DNA from: Pomacea canaliculata
Lineage: Eukaryota; Mollusca; Gastropoda; Architaenioglossa; Ampullariidae
Length of the DNA stretch: 64,000 nt
Assembly (NCBI RefSeq): GCF_003073045.1
Contig: NC_037595.1
Span: 8,235,509 to 8,299,508 of the forward strand
Direction: 5' to 3'
Each line of letters opens with the position of its first letter. Within the stretch, counting starts at the first letter, position 1. The notes beneath the pieces were generated by a model. It had not been told where the DNA came from and ran no database searches. It worked only from the letters and a program-made list of their open reading frames with translations. Positions 23,631-38,600 of the stretch are shown piece after piece. Both the position numbers and the translations under genes were made by a program.

Positions 23631-26600
23631 GAGAAGGTGTGCCTTCCGTCGAGGAGCAAGTTATGGAAGAGGAAAATGCGGTATTACAGGAAGAAAGTGA
23701 AATCAGCGAAGGGGAAAAAGAAGAGGAAGAATTGTTTGAAGTAGAATGTTTACTTGGAAAGAAAGTGCGCAGCGTAAGTAAACAGTCTTCAACGTATTCA
23801 CTTTGTATAGTTCAAGCATGTGCTGAATGTTGACACTGCTGGTCTGGAATTTCTTTGTAGTACAGTTACTCGTGATTTGAGAATGCGCTTGTCAGCAGAA
23901 TTTTGCAGAGATGACATCATTTTTGAGCCCTCTAATATAGATGTTTTCTTTGTGTCTGAGTGTCCTGTTCTTTGGCGCTGTTGAGAAGCAGAGGTGTAGG
24001 ACCATAGTCTTGTATGAAAATAATGCGATGTATAGGTCATTGCTCAGTGCCTTGGCCTGAGTGCCCTCCTCCGACCAAGTTCATGTCACGTGACTCTACT
24101 TCTAGCAAGCAGTTCTGCAAGCGTTTTATGAAAATTTATTCAAATTTTAATCCAACAGAAAAGAATTTATCGCCTGTCTTGTTTTAATGTATATTTTAAC
24201 TTACGTAGCAGTGAATATCAAAATTGCAGGTTTTCCCTTACACTAAAGCAACAAAAAAGGTGTTTTTGGCAGTGGTAATTTGATCGACCGACTGCATAGC
24301 AGGAGCAGAAAGATTTGAAATAGCGATGCATGAATATTTTGTCAGGGTACTATGAAGAACTTTACATACTGCCGACATACATCGAGCAAAATGGCGTACT
24401 TGCAGACAACCAAGTAGTTGTTCACGAAATATACTTAGCATGTGTGTACTGACGCAAACATACACGTGTGTGTGTGTGCATCCTCCCATGCACCCGATCT
24501 GCAAACGCATTCTACCTTAAATTATTAAAGTCATCAATAGAATTTCATATTTTCAATTTTTAAATCACAATAAAGAGTAACAAATAGACAGATGAGGCTC
24601 TGGTTTCAGTGCCAGCTGACCATTATTTGTGCGATCATTTTCATAATCTAATAATAATGTTTATAGGAAGATGATGGCTCAATTACTCTGTGGTGTTCTC
24701 TTTAATTACAGTTTGGAAATGTTTGTAGTCAAACTTGTTCATTTGGCCTCTTGTTGGTTAAGTAGGAAAGTGCTTCCACCTTGAGGTGATTTTGTATTAT
24801 TCTCTTTTATAGTTTTCAGCATATATAAGTGCTCCCCTAGCTCATCCACTTAATCTTCTCCCCCATCTATTATGCACCCATACACTATATCTTATTTAAT
24901 AATTCAAGGGAGAAGTTGGTGTAAGAGCAGTAGTGTGCTTGGCTAATTTGATTTTATTTTTATAAGGGTATAAATGACATTCCTTTTGAGAAAATTTTTA
25001 AACCATGTTTCAGGGCTTCTGCTAAGGCTAAATTCTTTGGGGTCCCTTGGACCCCTTATTTAGATTTTTAAGGAGTCCCTGTTCTTCGCCCACATTTGAA
25101 TGGGACCCCATTGACGAAAATTGAAGGGATCCTCCGAACTTTCAATGCGTGCTGTACGCAATTTTTTGCGTAAGCAGAAGCCCTGATGTTTTATTGTTAT
25201 ATATATCATCAGATATAAATGCATCAGTATTGTTTATGCTTGTCTACTAAGACTCATATTTATTTTTTTGCTTTCCTGCATTCCTGTATTATCATAAAAC
25301 ACTAAGTTAATCTATGTGTCCTCACTGTGCTTGCACAGAAGGATCCTTGCACTGCAGGATGAACATGGTATAAAATCTGAAGTATTTGAGAGTTGTTCCC
25401 TCCCTATTCCTACTTCCTACCTCCTTTATATTGCTGCCTGCAAGCTAGCCCTTCACCTTAGACTGTTAGAGCTGCATGCCGTCACCCATGGATAACATCA
25501 TCTGGCACACACATCTTTTGCCCTCTTTATAAACCAACTGGAATGTTTGCGAAAATTCACTGCTGAGGCTACAGCCTCATTGCAAAGGCCCTTACTAATG
25601 GTATGGGCTTAAACATAGACTACTCAGGCAGCCTTCTGCAGCAGGCATTTATTGATTTATCCTAGGCTGTTATATGTATAGCCATTGCCATCCCATGTTC
25701 AGCATCTGCAGACCTCTTGCTCAGTCTAAAGGATCAGGAGGGAAACTATGGTGTCATGTTGGACTAGTCAGCATGTGAGATAGAAATCATTGTTTTGTGC
25801 AAAGGAATAGGAGCACAAATGTTATGGATACATGCATGTGGAAGTGACCTTTCCTGTTAGTTAGAGAAAAAGCTGTATTGTCCCAACTATGTGCTTGTGG
25901 AAATATATTTTAATTTAATTAAAATAAATTGTCCATCTGAATAAGAGAGAGAATTATATGTATGCACTCATGCAGATGCAGGCATATGCATATGTAAATG
26001 TATTTTCTAATTGGTATATGCTCTTATACATATATTTGCATGCCTGCACATATACAGTCGGTTCCAAATCGCCAAAAAGTCTTAATTGGAAGATTTTATG
26101 TTTTGTCTTTGTGTGTGTAGTTTTTGTTAATATGCTTTCATTAAAAAATAGGTGTCTGTTTTTAAGACTCACAACTAGTGTAATAATCTTATTACATGTT
26201 AATGAAAGTAGCGGCAGATTCAAAGTTTCACTACTTCTGTGCTTCCTTACCTAGTTTACTTTCTTCTGGAGAGCATCCTAGATCTACCCTGTGAATAGGC
26301 ACAGCTGTCATACCAGTAATGATGTGATAAGCGTTTGAAGTGAATTTCCAGCTACGCCTTCATGCGTTTTGCAATATGTGCAACAAGCCTTCCCCCCTAC
26401 CTCCTCTCTTTCAATCTGTGCGTCTTTCCTTTTAAATTTATTTCTCTTCCTACCCAAGGCTTTTAGCTAGACATTTTTTAAGGGGGATCACAGTAGTGTA
26501 TTTTGACAAAAGTTGCAGTATTGAGTTTCATGTTTTCTGGAATACCTCTGCCTTGTTTACCTTAGCTCAAAAATCACTTTGATGATGTTGCTCAGTGACT

Positions 26601-29600
26601 TCTGATTTTTTTTAAAAAACATTTTAATGAGATTTTGGCATTGACTACATTAAGAGAAAAGAAAAGTAAACCTGTGTCCTGCCATTAGAAAGTGTAGAAT
26701 TCCTGTTTAAAAAACCCATCCTTGATGGAAACATTTTCCATTAACCATAATTAAGCTCATAACTGAGATAGTACTAAGAAAATTTTCAGACTTTTCAAAT
26801 AATACATTAACATAATACTTGCAAATTTAGCTTGGATCATTAGTTATGGTGTTTGTTATTAAGTTCTATTTCAGTTTAATTTTTGTAATTTTGTTATGTA
26901 AAATATGAAGTAATTAATAAAATATCTAAATAATATAAGAAATTATATGCCACAGAATGAAGTAGTCATTACATGGAATAACTACTAACACAGATTTGTA
27001 CTATTTAGCATGGTTATGATATGTTGGCTGCCATTTTGGATCGTTTTCAGTGCAAATCAATTGTTACATCCACGTGAAACTTTTTATTTTCACTTTTCTG
27101 AACATACCTTATAAATATTTACATAATAAGACAGTCAGAAAAACCCATGATGGTAAGAAGTCAGTTAGTAGTTAAGTTTCTCTCATTAAGTAAGGGAAGT
27201 AACCTACTTATAAAAAAAAAAAAATCAGTATTCTTGAATATTTGAAATTGTTACCTTCTGGCACCCCACTAAAAGCGAACAGAAGTTTGATGTGTGCTGA
27301 ATGTGTGAGTAGTTGATGTAGATGACCATCATATGTGAGACAAAGTTTTCATTTATATGTAAAGTGTATTGTAAATAACTTCATTTTTAAATGCCTTTTT
27401 ACGAATTTGCGAATGGTATAACTAGCTTCAGTGACAGTATCACTTATGCAGCCTGAACGTGGCTTATGCTACTGTCAGCATCAAAATATTTACATGACTG
27501 AGAAGTAGACATTTTTAGTACAGGGTCAGTATTAACCCTTCACTTCTGGTGTTAAGATAATTTCCTAAATGATTCTTATTTGTTGTCAGAACTACTTTTC
27601 CTAAATATTTATTGCATGCTTTATTCATTTGCATATGTTGAAGAAAAGCAAAAAAAAAAGTTTTGACATATTACTCTTCAGACCCAGCATCTACAATAAG
27701 CAAAGAAAATATCTGGGACTGTATTGTGCAGATATTTGCTTATGCCATCAGAGTATTTGAAATGCAGATATCTTCTTTGATTCCCAACATTTTGGCAGAT
27801 AACAAATAAACATCACATTTTCAATAAGTTTTTTTTCATTATTTCTTAATTTTACTTATTATAAACAGGGCAGGGTGGAGTATCGCGTACGGTGGAAAGG
27901 ATATTCAAAAGAACATGACACATGGGAACCAGAAGAGAATCTAGAGCAAGTATTAGATATGGTTGAGGAGTACAACAAGAAAGAAGAAGATAAGAAAAAA
28001 GCAAGAAAAGAAGAACGTCTTATTCGAAAGGTAACTTTTTTATTTTTAAAATTGTGCACAGATGCACGTTCACTGCACATCTGTTGCATATCCTAGCCAG
28101 TTAGACTTTTTTTTTGGGGATGACTTCCATTTTCCATAAGCATCAGATACAGTAAAAAGGTAAAGACAAGTGTAGAATGTTCACTGTATGGTTTTCATTA
28201 ATAACATATCCATGTATGTGTACAGAGATGGGATGGGGAGTAGGACATAATGAAACAAGATGAATGCAGATCATCATAGGTAATGATATTTTGATTATGA
28301 TGTTTGGTTTGCAACACAGCATGTCATGGCATACATTAATAATCATAAATAGTTTTATCTATCTAGGCTAAAATGGAAGGGAAAAAACTGCCTGGTGAGG
28401 ATAGTCCAGAGAGTGATGACACAGATGATGAAATTACTGGACTCAAAGATCCTTTTTTCAAATTGTTGGAAAAAGGCAAAGTGGATGTGTTCTCACAGGA
28501 TCTCTACTCCAAAGTGAAATCAAGAGCAGCCATGCTAGCTGCAAAGGAAAAGGAGAAGAAAAAGGAAAAGGCTCAGGCTGCACGTAGCTCATCTAGAGAA
28601 CAGAGAAGGGCAGCCCGCAGCATGGGTCAGAATAGAAGCAGTGGTAGGAGAGGGGGAAGAAGCATGGGCCAAGCTAAGTCATCTGCAGAGAGCAAAGGGA
28701 AAGATGAAGACAGTGACAACAGCTCATCAGGAATGTCTGAACAACAACCAACAAGCCCAGAAGTGAAGTCAAGAGGGAGAGCCACAGACAGGGGAGATAA
28801 CAAGACCCCCAAGGCAAGCACCAAGAAAAAGAAGAAACGAGCTGCTCCCAGAAAACCAGACCGCAGGAGAAGCAGCTGGACATCGAATGCTGCTGATTCT
28901 TCCCTCAGCAGTGCAACTGACAGTTTTTCAGAAAGCCGCAGTGTGTCATCAGAAACCAGTTATAGCATAAGAAAGGACAATAAAACTAATCCCTGTGAGA
29001 CCCTATCTGCGGCAGCTGCTGCTTCAGAGGAGGAAAATATAGAAGTGATCCCATATGTGGAGAATATAACCATGCCCTCTCTTGTTATGAATATGGCATT
29101 GGAGACATCCCCGGCAGCAGATGTGTGCAGCGAGGGTCACGAGGAAGTTGATGGTAGACACAAAGCTGTCGCCAACATCGAAGAAGGAACACCAGCATTG
29201 CTCCCAGTAGAGTCATCATGTAGTGAGATCCAAGAAGAGCAGATGCAATCTACATATGAAAATCTTATTAAAAATGATGTAAGGCATTTTAAATTTATTT
29301 TATATTTAATTAAATTTCATTTGCAAGAATAGGGAAAATTATTGAGCAGCTTTAACTATAAATAGCTGTATGTAGACATTCAGCACGAGACCTAAAGATT
29401 TTAATAGCTCATTGTTTGTTAACATTCTTATGTTGGTTATCAACATAAATTATGAGATGAGGTTGGGGTGGACATGTTTCCATATATTGCTGTACATGTG
29501 TGTTGTAAAACCTGTATATTGTTTAATACCTTTATGCTATCATTGCTGATGCTAACATTACTCAAGCTGTCTTATTATTTTCACTTTCAGGAAGAACAAG

Positions 29601-32600
29601 AAGCAGTTTGTCAAAGAGGCCATGGTGTGTGTCTTTACTTCATTGTATTTTTTAATTTGCAAATGTTTTTGAGAGTTAAATTGCAATGTGAATTCCCCTA
29701 TTTTAGCCTGCCCTTTATTTCTGCTTGACAGATAGAGATTACACTGAAGACTTGAAGAACCTATTTAATTTTAAATTGTGAACATCTGTTACCATAAGTT
29801 AAAATTTAAATCAATTCTTCCAGCTGTGCCATTCAAGAGAAAAATCATTAAGATGAATCACTTATTTGAACCTGCTTGATCATTCTGTGTGTACTTCTGC
29901 ATTATGTATCTTGAAGATCACATATGCTTGCGAAGATAAATCAGACGGAATGTTTGGCATATCAATAGTAAATGCTGAAATGCAGCATATTATTGTAGTT
30001 TTCTTAAAAGTGTGTGGTACAGTCAGGCTTTTGAAGGTAACATTAAATGGGTAAGTAATCTTTTTTTTTTTAATTGCTTATTGCCTGTATTTCAGCATGA
30101 GGGTATGCCAAGCATACACATGAACTCTTAAACAAGAGCATAAACAAGTTCTTGTTGAGCCAGAAAATCTTAATGTCTTCATTCTGTTCATATGTTTAGG
30201 AAAGAAAAAGAAAAGATTGCCAAGGAAACGAAAATCCCAAGAAACAGAAAGCAGACTTTCTGACACTTCCAGCAGTGCAGATCTGTCACCTATCAAGCCG
30301 CAAACTCCACCAGATGCCTGCAGCTCCTCTCAGTCCAGCCCAGGTCATGAGATCAGAAGTGAGCAAGACAATGATGTGAATTCTCTTTTGGATGAAAGCA
30401 GCCAGGAGAAAAGACTGAAGATTGATCTCAGTGGAGCAGAAAGTGAAGACGATCCCCTTCCTCAGCTGCCATTACCTCTGGTGCACAAAATGACTCAGGA
30501 AAAGAAAGTAGAACCGTTGCTGCTACGACTTCACAACGAAAGTCGCGTGCACTTTGGTATAACTGCTGATAGACCACCTGAAGATAGAGTGTATGAAGTG
30601 ACTCATATAGAAGCGACTAGGTTAGGACTTGTACAATCTAAGCTACCTAAAAGAGATTCAGACTGTGTAGAACCTGCCCGCAAACCTCAGATGCATGTGC
30701 CAAATATAACAGATTCACCTGCTTACAGCCAGGGACAGACAAAGCACTCTATTGTTCCTTCACCAGGTGCTTCATCATTTTTGGAGAATGTGACAGTGCC
30801 AAATGAAGTTTCTTCTAATAGTCTCCCGCAGGATTCTGTGTATTCAGACATCGGAAGTGTCCGACATCAGCCCGAGTGGAACTTGGGAAGGGAGGCTGTG
30901 AATTTGAAATTGGAACCAGGAAAGGGTGGTGTATCTGTTGCAAAGCATACTGTACACATTACTGTGACACAAGGTAAAGAGAATGCTGACAGAATGCAAG
31001 GGACTAAATCACTATCCAAGAAAAAAGAAGCTGAGGGTACGCAGCCTTTGGAGACAATTCTTAACTCCTCGCTGTTGTCAGAGAGTGACAAATCAAGGAA
31101 TATAAAAGGTATGAACTGTTATTTGGTGTTCCTTCATCTCTTTCCAGTTTTGGGATTTCAGCTGTCCAAGTATTCACCTTTCAGGGTTTTGTAAAATTCT
31201 ATGTGAAGACAGTTTCGAGATGTTAAAGATGGTTTAAATTTAAAGTTTAAAACTTTCCTGCTATTGAGGATGGAGCTGGCAAGTTGTAAATTTGCATTGG
31301 AGTACCATGAGGCCTTTGATTGTGCATGAACAAATTGTCACTACCATTTTCCATCTTTCTTCATATAAACTAAAGGGAATTGTTTGGGATCTAAAAGTTT
31401 GTAAATATTTTATACCAGAGAAAAGTTTTTGCAGGGGACAGAAGGGATGGGGCTCACTTTCTTTTCTTTAAAGCAGTGGTTCTCAAAGTTTTTCGGACCA
31501 TGGACCACTTTACTTAGGTAAAAACTATGGCGGACCACCAAGGCCTAAGTAAAAAATATGGCAGACCACCAAGGCCAAAAAATCAGTCTGTACTATGACT
31601 TTCAAATTTAAATTGCCGCATTTGTTTCATTTTAATTCAAAACTAAATGTCCTTTTGTAAAAGTAATATAGTAATAAGATGACATAAAACTACGTATACC
31701 TCGTTCTTTGTAATTAAAATGTTAATGCGAGGAATGCATCACTTTAAACATCACTTTGCTGATATATGACGACTGTCAGCTGCGGACCACCTGACTTATG
31801 CCCGCGGACCACTAGTGGTCTGCGGACCACACTTTGAGAACCACTGCTTTAAAGAATGCCAAAACTGCCAAGGTTCTTGGATATTGCCTGGGATAAACCT
31901 TTTATCTGTCAGATTCTGAGCATAGAAAAATTTCCTTTTTGCCTTTAAATTACTATTTCATATGATTTTTGGTATAAGTAGAATGGTATAAGTAGAATGC
32001 AAGAGCTGCAACTAAGGCCTTCTAATGAACATACTTTGAATTTACAGTGCTAACAAGGTAAAATTTTTGTTGGTGGAAGGCCATGGTTTGTTGGGTCTTT
32101 TTCCATTGCATTATGTGAACTGTATAAGATTGGTGTGCACGATAAATTTCTGTTAGTTTAAAGAACAATAAATACTTATACTGATCATTTCTGGTGCTCA
32201 GAAATGACATGAACAGGTAATAATTGACTTGTGCTTGAGATCTTGCTGACCATTTTCCAGAATAATTGAAATTCTACTTGCTCTATAGCCCTTTCAGTAT
32301 ACATTATTTTTTCTTCAAATCTTGTGGAAGGCAGATTATCTGAAGAGCTGTGTATTGAATTACAAGCTGATTTCATAGAAAGATTTGCAGAATGAATGAT
32401 TTAAAATTGTTGACTGGATGGGACAACATGCTGTGGACTTTAACTTTGTCAGTGTAGCTTTTTGTGTCCCACAGAGTGTAGTGACCAAGGGTACCTTCAG
32501 CAAGTTGATTTGGAGCTTTACAGGAAATGGGCTATATCCCATAAAAATAGTGTTTAATATGTTTCTGGATAATTTGTTTTTTGGTTCCAGGTTATGATGA

Positions 32601-35600
32601 CTTCGAATTTGCACTAGAAAAAATGGACTTGGCAGACATTGAGGTAAACAATAAAGCTGTCTGACCTTTTCACATGCTGAATTATAATAAGAAGAAAGAT
32701 ATTTTTAATTAGGAGAAATATTGTTCAGTCTAGATGATAGTTATGCATTTAAAGAATTGAGTCCTGGAATATACATGTTTAGAACATTTGCCCATTGCTT
32801 TTATGGAAAGTAATTTTGCCCTGTTCTCTTATGGAAATCAGTCGTTGAAAGGCAAGACTTGAATGATTAGAAGACATGACTCGACTTCTTGTGCCTCAGG
32901 GGAGGCTACATTGAAAGTGACCTTGTTACACATTGTGAAAGGTTTATTTTTGATTCACACAATGAAGACATCTGATGATGGTAATTATAAGACCACCAAT
33001 TAAAACCCACTCAAGTGCAGTTTGTTTTTTAATTGACTTGATTGTGTTTATTATTCTCAGTTTTTATAGCACTATTTTATACAAGAAATCTTTATGGTAA
33101 CCCTCAGAATTGTATCAAACAGCCCCTTGATGTTTGAAAGCTTGTGTCTTATAAATAAAGTGGATTTTGGGGAATTAGTATGTATCACCAAGCTAAACTC
33201 TGTTTTGTAGAGAAAATATATATATTCAAGGAGAACTCAGTGTCTTTCACTTCTTTTCCAAAGGTACTATGACTACAGATGTGCTAGGCATGAGTGTAAA
33301 TATTAATTTGACAGAGCTCTCTGAGATTTGATTACAATTTTCCCATCATCAAAATAAATCTAGCCAGTGTTATGCTGGACATTATTCAGAGCTGTGTAGT
33401 GTCACTTAACAAAAGTAACTGCGATGTAAAATGTACATACCTATTTTAGTTTTGCATTTTCAGCTTCAAAATTTTGGTATAGCAGTGTTTCTGACAAAGA
33501 CACCAACAGTTACCCATATATTTGCCAATGCATTACACTTCTGAAAGTACATCTCGAAGTTTTTGAGTACCTGGCCTGCATGATGTACAGTGATTGTCAG
33601 TGTTAGTGGTATTCAAGGGGATATTAATTTATAACTAAGTTCAAATCTAAGAGCTTTGTTACGAATATGGAACTTGGTAAGAATTCTGTTTACATGTTTG
33701 AATCACAATTGTTTGTCTTTTTATTATTTTAGTTGTATTTTGTTTTCTGGTTATTTTATTTTAAACATAGTTTTCTTTTTCTACTGAAAGTTTCTTATGT
33801 GTAGGCTCTGATACACATATTTCCTTCCCCTTTTACAGGATATGATTTTGCCACCAGTTATTCCTTTAGAGCTTTCTGATGGTAAGCAGTTTTGCTTTGT
33901 TAATATGCTCCTCAGACTTATACAAAAGAAGGATTGTGTAAACCTTAAAATAAATCACATTTTTGTGCTTAGTTAAACCAAAGCATGATATGATCATTAT
34001 AGTTAAGCCATTAATGGCTTGGTTTTTTTTTTTGTTTTTTTTAAATCCCTAAAACTCAAGTGGTTTTCAGATGCATCAGAGTTTTCAGACGTATAAAAAA
34101 ATTTAATTTCTTGTGAGTTTAATCACCACTAAGAGAAAAGTACACATCAATGTAATATATTATCATACTGTAATCTTGATCCTTAATGTCAAGAAACATG
34201 TAAAACTGCTTCTGGCCTTTGATAACAAGTAATAATAAAACGTCTGCTTTCATATGTATGGTTTGTTATAAAATGAGATGATACCTTCAATTTAAACTCC
34301 TGTCACCAGTATATTTACTTTTCAGGCCTCTTTAGCAAATTTTCTTTGTGTTATTTACACACATTGGTATGCATTGGGAAACACTGACTTAAAAAAGACC
34401 ACTTTAACTGACAGATGCGTATATAAATAATAGTTTTCCACCACAGGTTATTAGGGCCAGTTATTTTTTTCATATCTTTTCAAGAATGTCAGATCACAGA
34501 GAGAAGTTCTCTAAAATAATCCAATGAAAAAAATAATTATAGTAGGAACTCGTTTGTGGTTACAGAAGAGCTAAAGCAGGCGGTCTTGGAGGGCGATTTG
34601 AACAAAGTTGACCAAGCGCTATCTTCAAATAAGTTGTACAATCTGAACCAGGCTGATCATAATGGCTGCACACTACTCATGCATGCTGTGCTGAAAGGTA
34701 GACTGTTTCTCTTTCTTCTTAATTGTTACAGTTTACATCGGTGTGCTTTGCATCATAAGGCATTTGCATTTGGTAGCTTGGGGAATGAGAATGTGTGAAA
34801 TTTTTTTTTATGCAGTTTAATGAATTGTTTCAGGGTATGATGAAATAGCTAATCAGTTGCTGTGTCATGGTGCTGATATACAAATTCAGCAGAACAATGG
34901 TTACTCTGCAGTGATGTTAGCAGTTGAATGTGTGAGTCCTTTTTACTGATTTCTTTTTGGTATAAGCTATATTTCTTAAATATTGATAATCATTTTAGTA
35001 CTAATGTCATGGGATGGCATTATTGTAATAGTAAAGTATGTCAAAGATGCTATACATCTTGGGATTCCTTTTCACTCAGGTCTGAATCTTTGTGCAGGGA
35101 GAGTTTTCTACAGTGGCCCTTCTTTTGGATATGGGGGCAAACGTCAATGCAACAGATATTCATGGAGAGACGGCACTCATCAAGGTGATGGCCTCTTGGA
35201 GTAGACTCTTGTTTTCCACACACTTTTTTCCTTCACATGTTTCTTTGATCTTATGTACCTAGTTTATATTTGCTGTAGGTCACCTATTTGATACTGCTAA
35301 TGTTTATGAGTAATGAGCTCACCTCCACTTTGGAGTTGTACTCTACAGATTTAGTTATTATTAAGTTTGGTTTAGTCCTTGTTACTCCTCAAGGAGTATA
35401 GGGCCGCAACAACACCTTGCCAGCAGACTCAGTTTTGGGCAGCCCCCTTCAGTTGGGCCCATGTGGTTCAGTCGTCCTTTGGCTCACTTTCTACTGTTAT
35501 TTGTCAAGTCTGAATTGGTCCCCCAACTCTCCTCTTCCCCTGACGGTTCCAGTCAAGTGCCTGCCTGGTAATGGTGTCAACAGGCTTTTGCAGGGTGTCC

Positions 35601-38600
35601 TATTCAGCCCCATTTTTGTTTTTTGATGTCTTTGCTAGTCGCATTCGGGTTGGTTCTTTTTCACAGGCTGCTGTTAGAGATCTTTTCAGGCCATCTTATT
35701 CCCAGAATATGGCGTATGCATCGGTTGGTAAAGGTCTGGAGCTTGTTGTTGATGGTGTTTGTCACTGTTCAGGTTTCAGAACCATACAGTAGGACTGCCT
35801 TCACATTGATGCTGAAGATGCGAGTCTTACTGTGGAAGGATAATGCTTAAGAGTTCCAGATGGGGCGTAGGCTGTTGAAAGCATCCCTGGCCTTGATGCA
35901 GCTTTTGATGTCATCGTCTGCTCCACTATCCATGTTGACAATGCTCCCCAGTTGCATGAAGCAGTCTGTTTCCAGGATTGTTGAAGTTGGATTGGGAGTT
36001 CCTGGTTCTTGTTGATTCTCATCACTTCGTTCTTCTTTCTGTTGACCTTTAAGCCAGTCTTTGCTTCCTCTGCTAGCTTACATAGTTTGGTTTGTGCATG
36101 TTGTTGCCGATGAAATAGGAGACTAATGTCTTCTGCAAAGTCCAGATCCTCTAGGTGTTTGGTGAAGGTCTTAGTGCCTTTTTCAGTCTTTCTAGTATTA
36201 CCCTTGATAGGACTTTACTGGGGATGGACAGCAGCATGATCCCCCACCAAGTTTTGCTCTGAGAGAGGTCTCCTTTCTTCAGTAACTTGACCAGGCGACC
36301 TAGTTTCCAGTCTGTTGGTACTAGCTCTTGTTCCCAGATCTTGTGTAGACACACTGCCCGTTATGCCGGTCGGCACGTAGGGCAGCTGATCTTGTGTAGA
36401 AGGGGCTGTAAAATTGTTGCTGTTGTTTCTGGGTCTGCCTTGAATGCTTCTGGGGGTATGCCATCCGGGCCTGCTGCTTTGTCACTTTTCATGCTTTTGA
36501 TAGCTTTGATGATTTCTGTCTTCGTGGAAGGGCTGGTGTTGACGTAAAGTTATTCAGTTGCTGGTGGTATGTCAGGTAAAGATGGCAGATGAGGTCGATT
36601 CAAGATCGCTTCGAAGTGTTCCATCCAGCGACCTCTTTTTCCTGCATCATTTATTGTGGTCTTGCCATCTTTTTTCTTTCATTGGATTGTTTAGGTTATT
36701 GTTCCTGCCTGACAGAGCTCATGTTATTTTATATAGTCGCTTCATGCTTCCCAGCTGCTGTTTTTCTTCCTCTGTCAGTTCATGGGTGAAGCGTATCTGT
36801 CCTCCCTGACAGACCTCTTCACTTGGCTGTTAGTTTCCCACTATTCAGCTCTGAGATCTTCCTTCTCTTGTTGATCTTGACACTGGTTGAGCTTCTGTTT
36901 CAGTCCCTTTCTTGATTCAGTCTTCGCCCAGGTCTTTGGAGTCATCCATTCCTTGTATTTTCTTTCGCTCTTCCCTAGAACATCTGTGCTTGTTGTCTTC
37001 CAAATGCTCTTAAGTGTTGATCAGTGTTCTTCCACTGATTCTTCTGTCAGTCCTGAAAGGGCCTCATATTTATTCTTGACTTCACAGGTATAAATTTCCC
37101 TTGTTTCCTTGTTCTTGAGGTATTGAGTATTGAACTTGTGGTGTGGTCTGCCTGCTGGATCAATGAAGGACTTCAGCTTAATCTTGAAGATTGCCACTAG
37201 GAGCTGGTGGTCTGAAGCAACATCTGCACCTCTTCTCACTTGGACATCTTGAAGACTCCTCCACTTTCAAGCAACTGTTATATGGAGTTATTATTAAGGT
37301 GCATGCATATTGCCGTGCATGAACATGCACAAGGTAGAAGGGAAGGTTGGGGTATACAGAGGCTGTCGTTACATTTTTTAGTTCTTCCACCTCTGCTCTC
37401 TACCCTGCCAAGTACAATTGGACAGTGATCTTTGACTTTTGATTAACAGGCAGTAAAGCGTGGTGATAAACAGATTCTAAAGCTGTTGCTGGAGAATGGA
37501 TCCAACTTTACTGTGACCTTTCAGTCAGGTTACAGTGCCCTACAGCTGGCGAAGGTGAACCGCCTGGCAGACATTGAAACCACTCTTATTGATCATATTA
37601 ACAGGTGGGAAACAGTGTACTCTAGTGCATCATAAAATTTACGTTTTAAATTTTTAGGTCAAGAGCTGCTTAGTTCATGAAGACAGGCATTCTGGACCAC
37701 AATTAATCAGTTGCTCTAATGCAAAATGGTCCTTCAACAAACTGTTTGCATATTCAGCTAGCTAGTTGTGCACATGCATAAATGCAGGGTTGGCACATAT
37801 GTATGCACACCAGTACAGGTAGTCCTCGACTTACGACGGGGATCCGTTCTTAACGCGGCGTTGTAAACCGAATTTCGACGTAAGTCGGATCATACGTTCA
37901 TACAGTACTGTACCACAATAACAGTACAGTACTGCAAACACTTAGCCTATCCAAACACCTATCCTAACACACTACCCTACATAATTATCTATAAACATAA
38001 GTACAGTAAAAAATTGTAGTACAGTACGTTTAATAATGAAATACTGTACTGTAAGTGCTGTAAGTACTGTAAGTGCTGTAACAGTAATAAACAGTGTTAG
38101 GTCAGGCAGACGTTTCCAAAACAAGTCTGTCTCATCCACGTTGAACACTTGTTGAGCACAGTAACCACCCTCCTCAATTATCTTAGCCAATGCATTACGA
38201 AACTCAGTTGCTGCTTTCTCATCAGCACTAGCAGCTTCACCTTGCACTTTAATGTTATGGAAATTGGCACGATCCTTAAACCTCATAAACCCCTATTCGC
38301 CAAAAATTCTTCACTTTCACTTCCTTCCCCCTTTTCTCTTTTCAACGCCTCAAACAGTCGCCTAGCCTTCTCCTGAATAACCATAAAACTCACAGGGATA
38401 GGGCGTTGACTTTGGTCTTCCAACTAAAGCACCAATAATCTTTCCATCTCAATAATAAGCCCACTACGTTGCTTTGTTATCACTGTCGCTGTAAGTGGGA
38501 ATGAGTGTCGTAACCACGAAACGACGTAACTCGAGACCGTCGTAACTCGAGGACTACCTGTATGTAGTAAATGTGTGATAGAAAGGAGTAAAGTTCTCAA

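Noticed and set aside
28627-28883. Leu- and Ser-rich minus-strand frames inside MPHOSPH8 exon 3
   Set aside because: Antisense shadows of the Lys/Glu/Ser-rich MPP8 linker.
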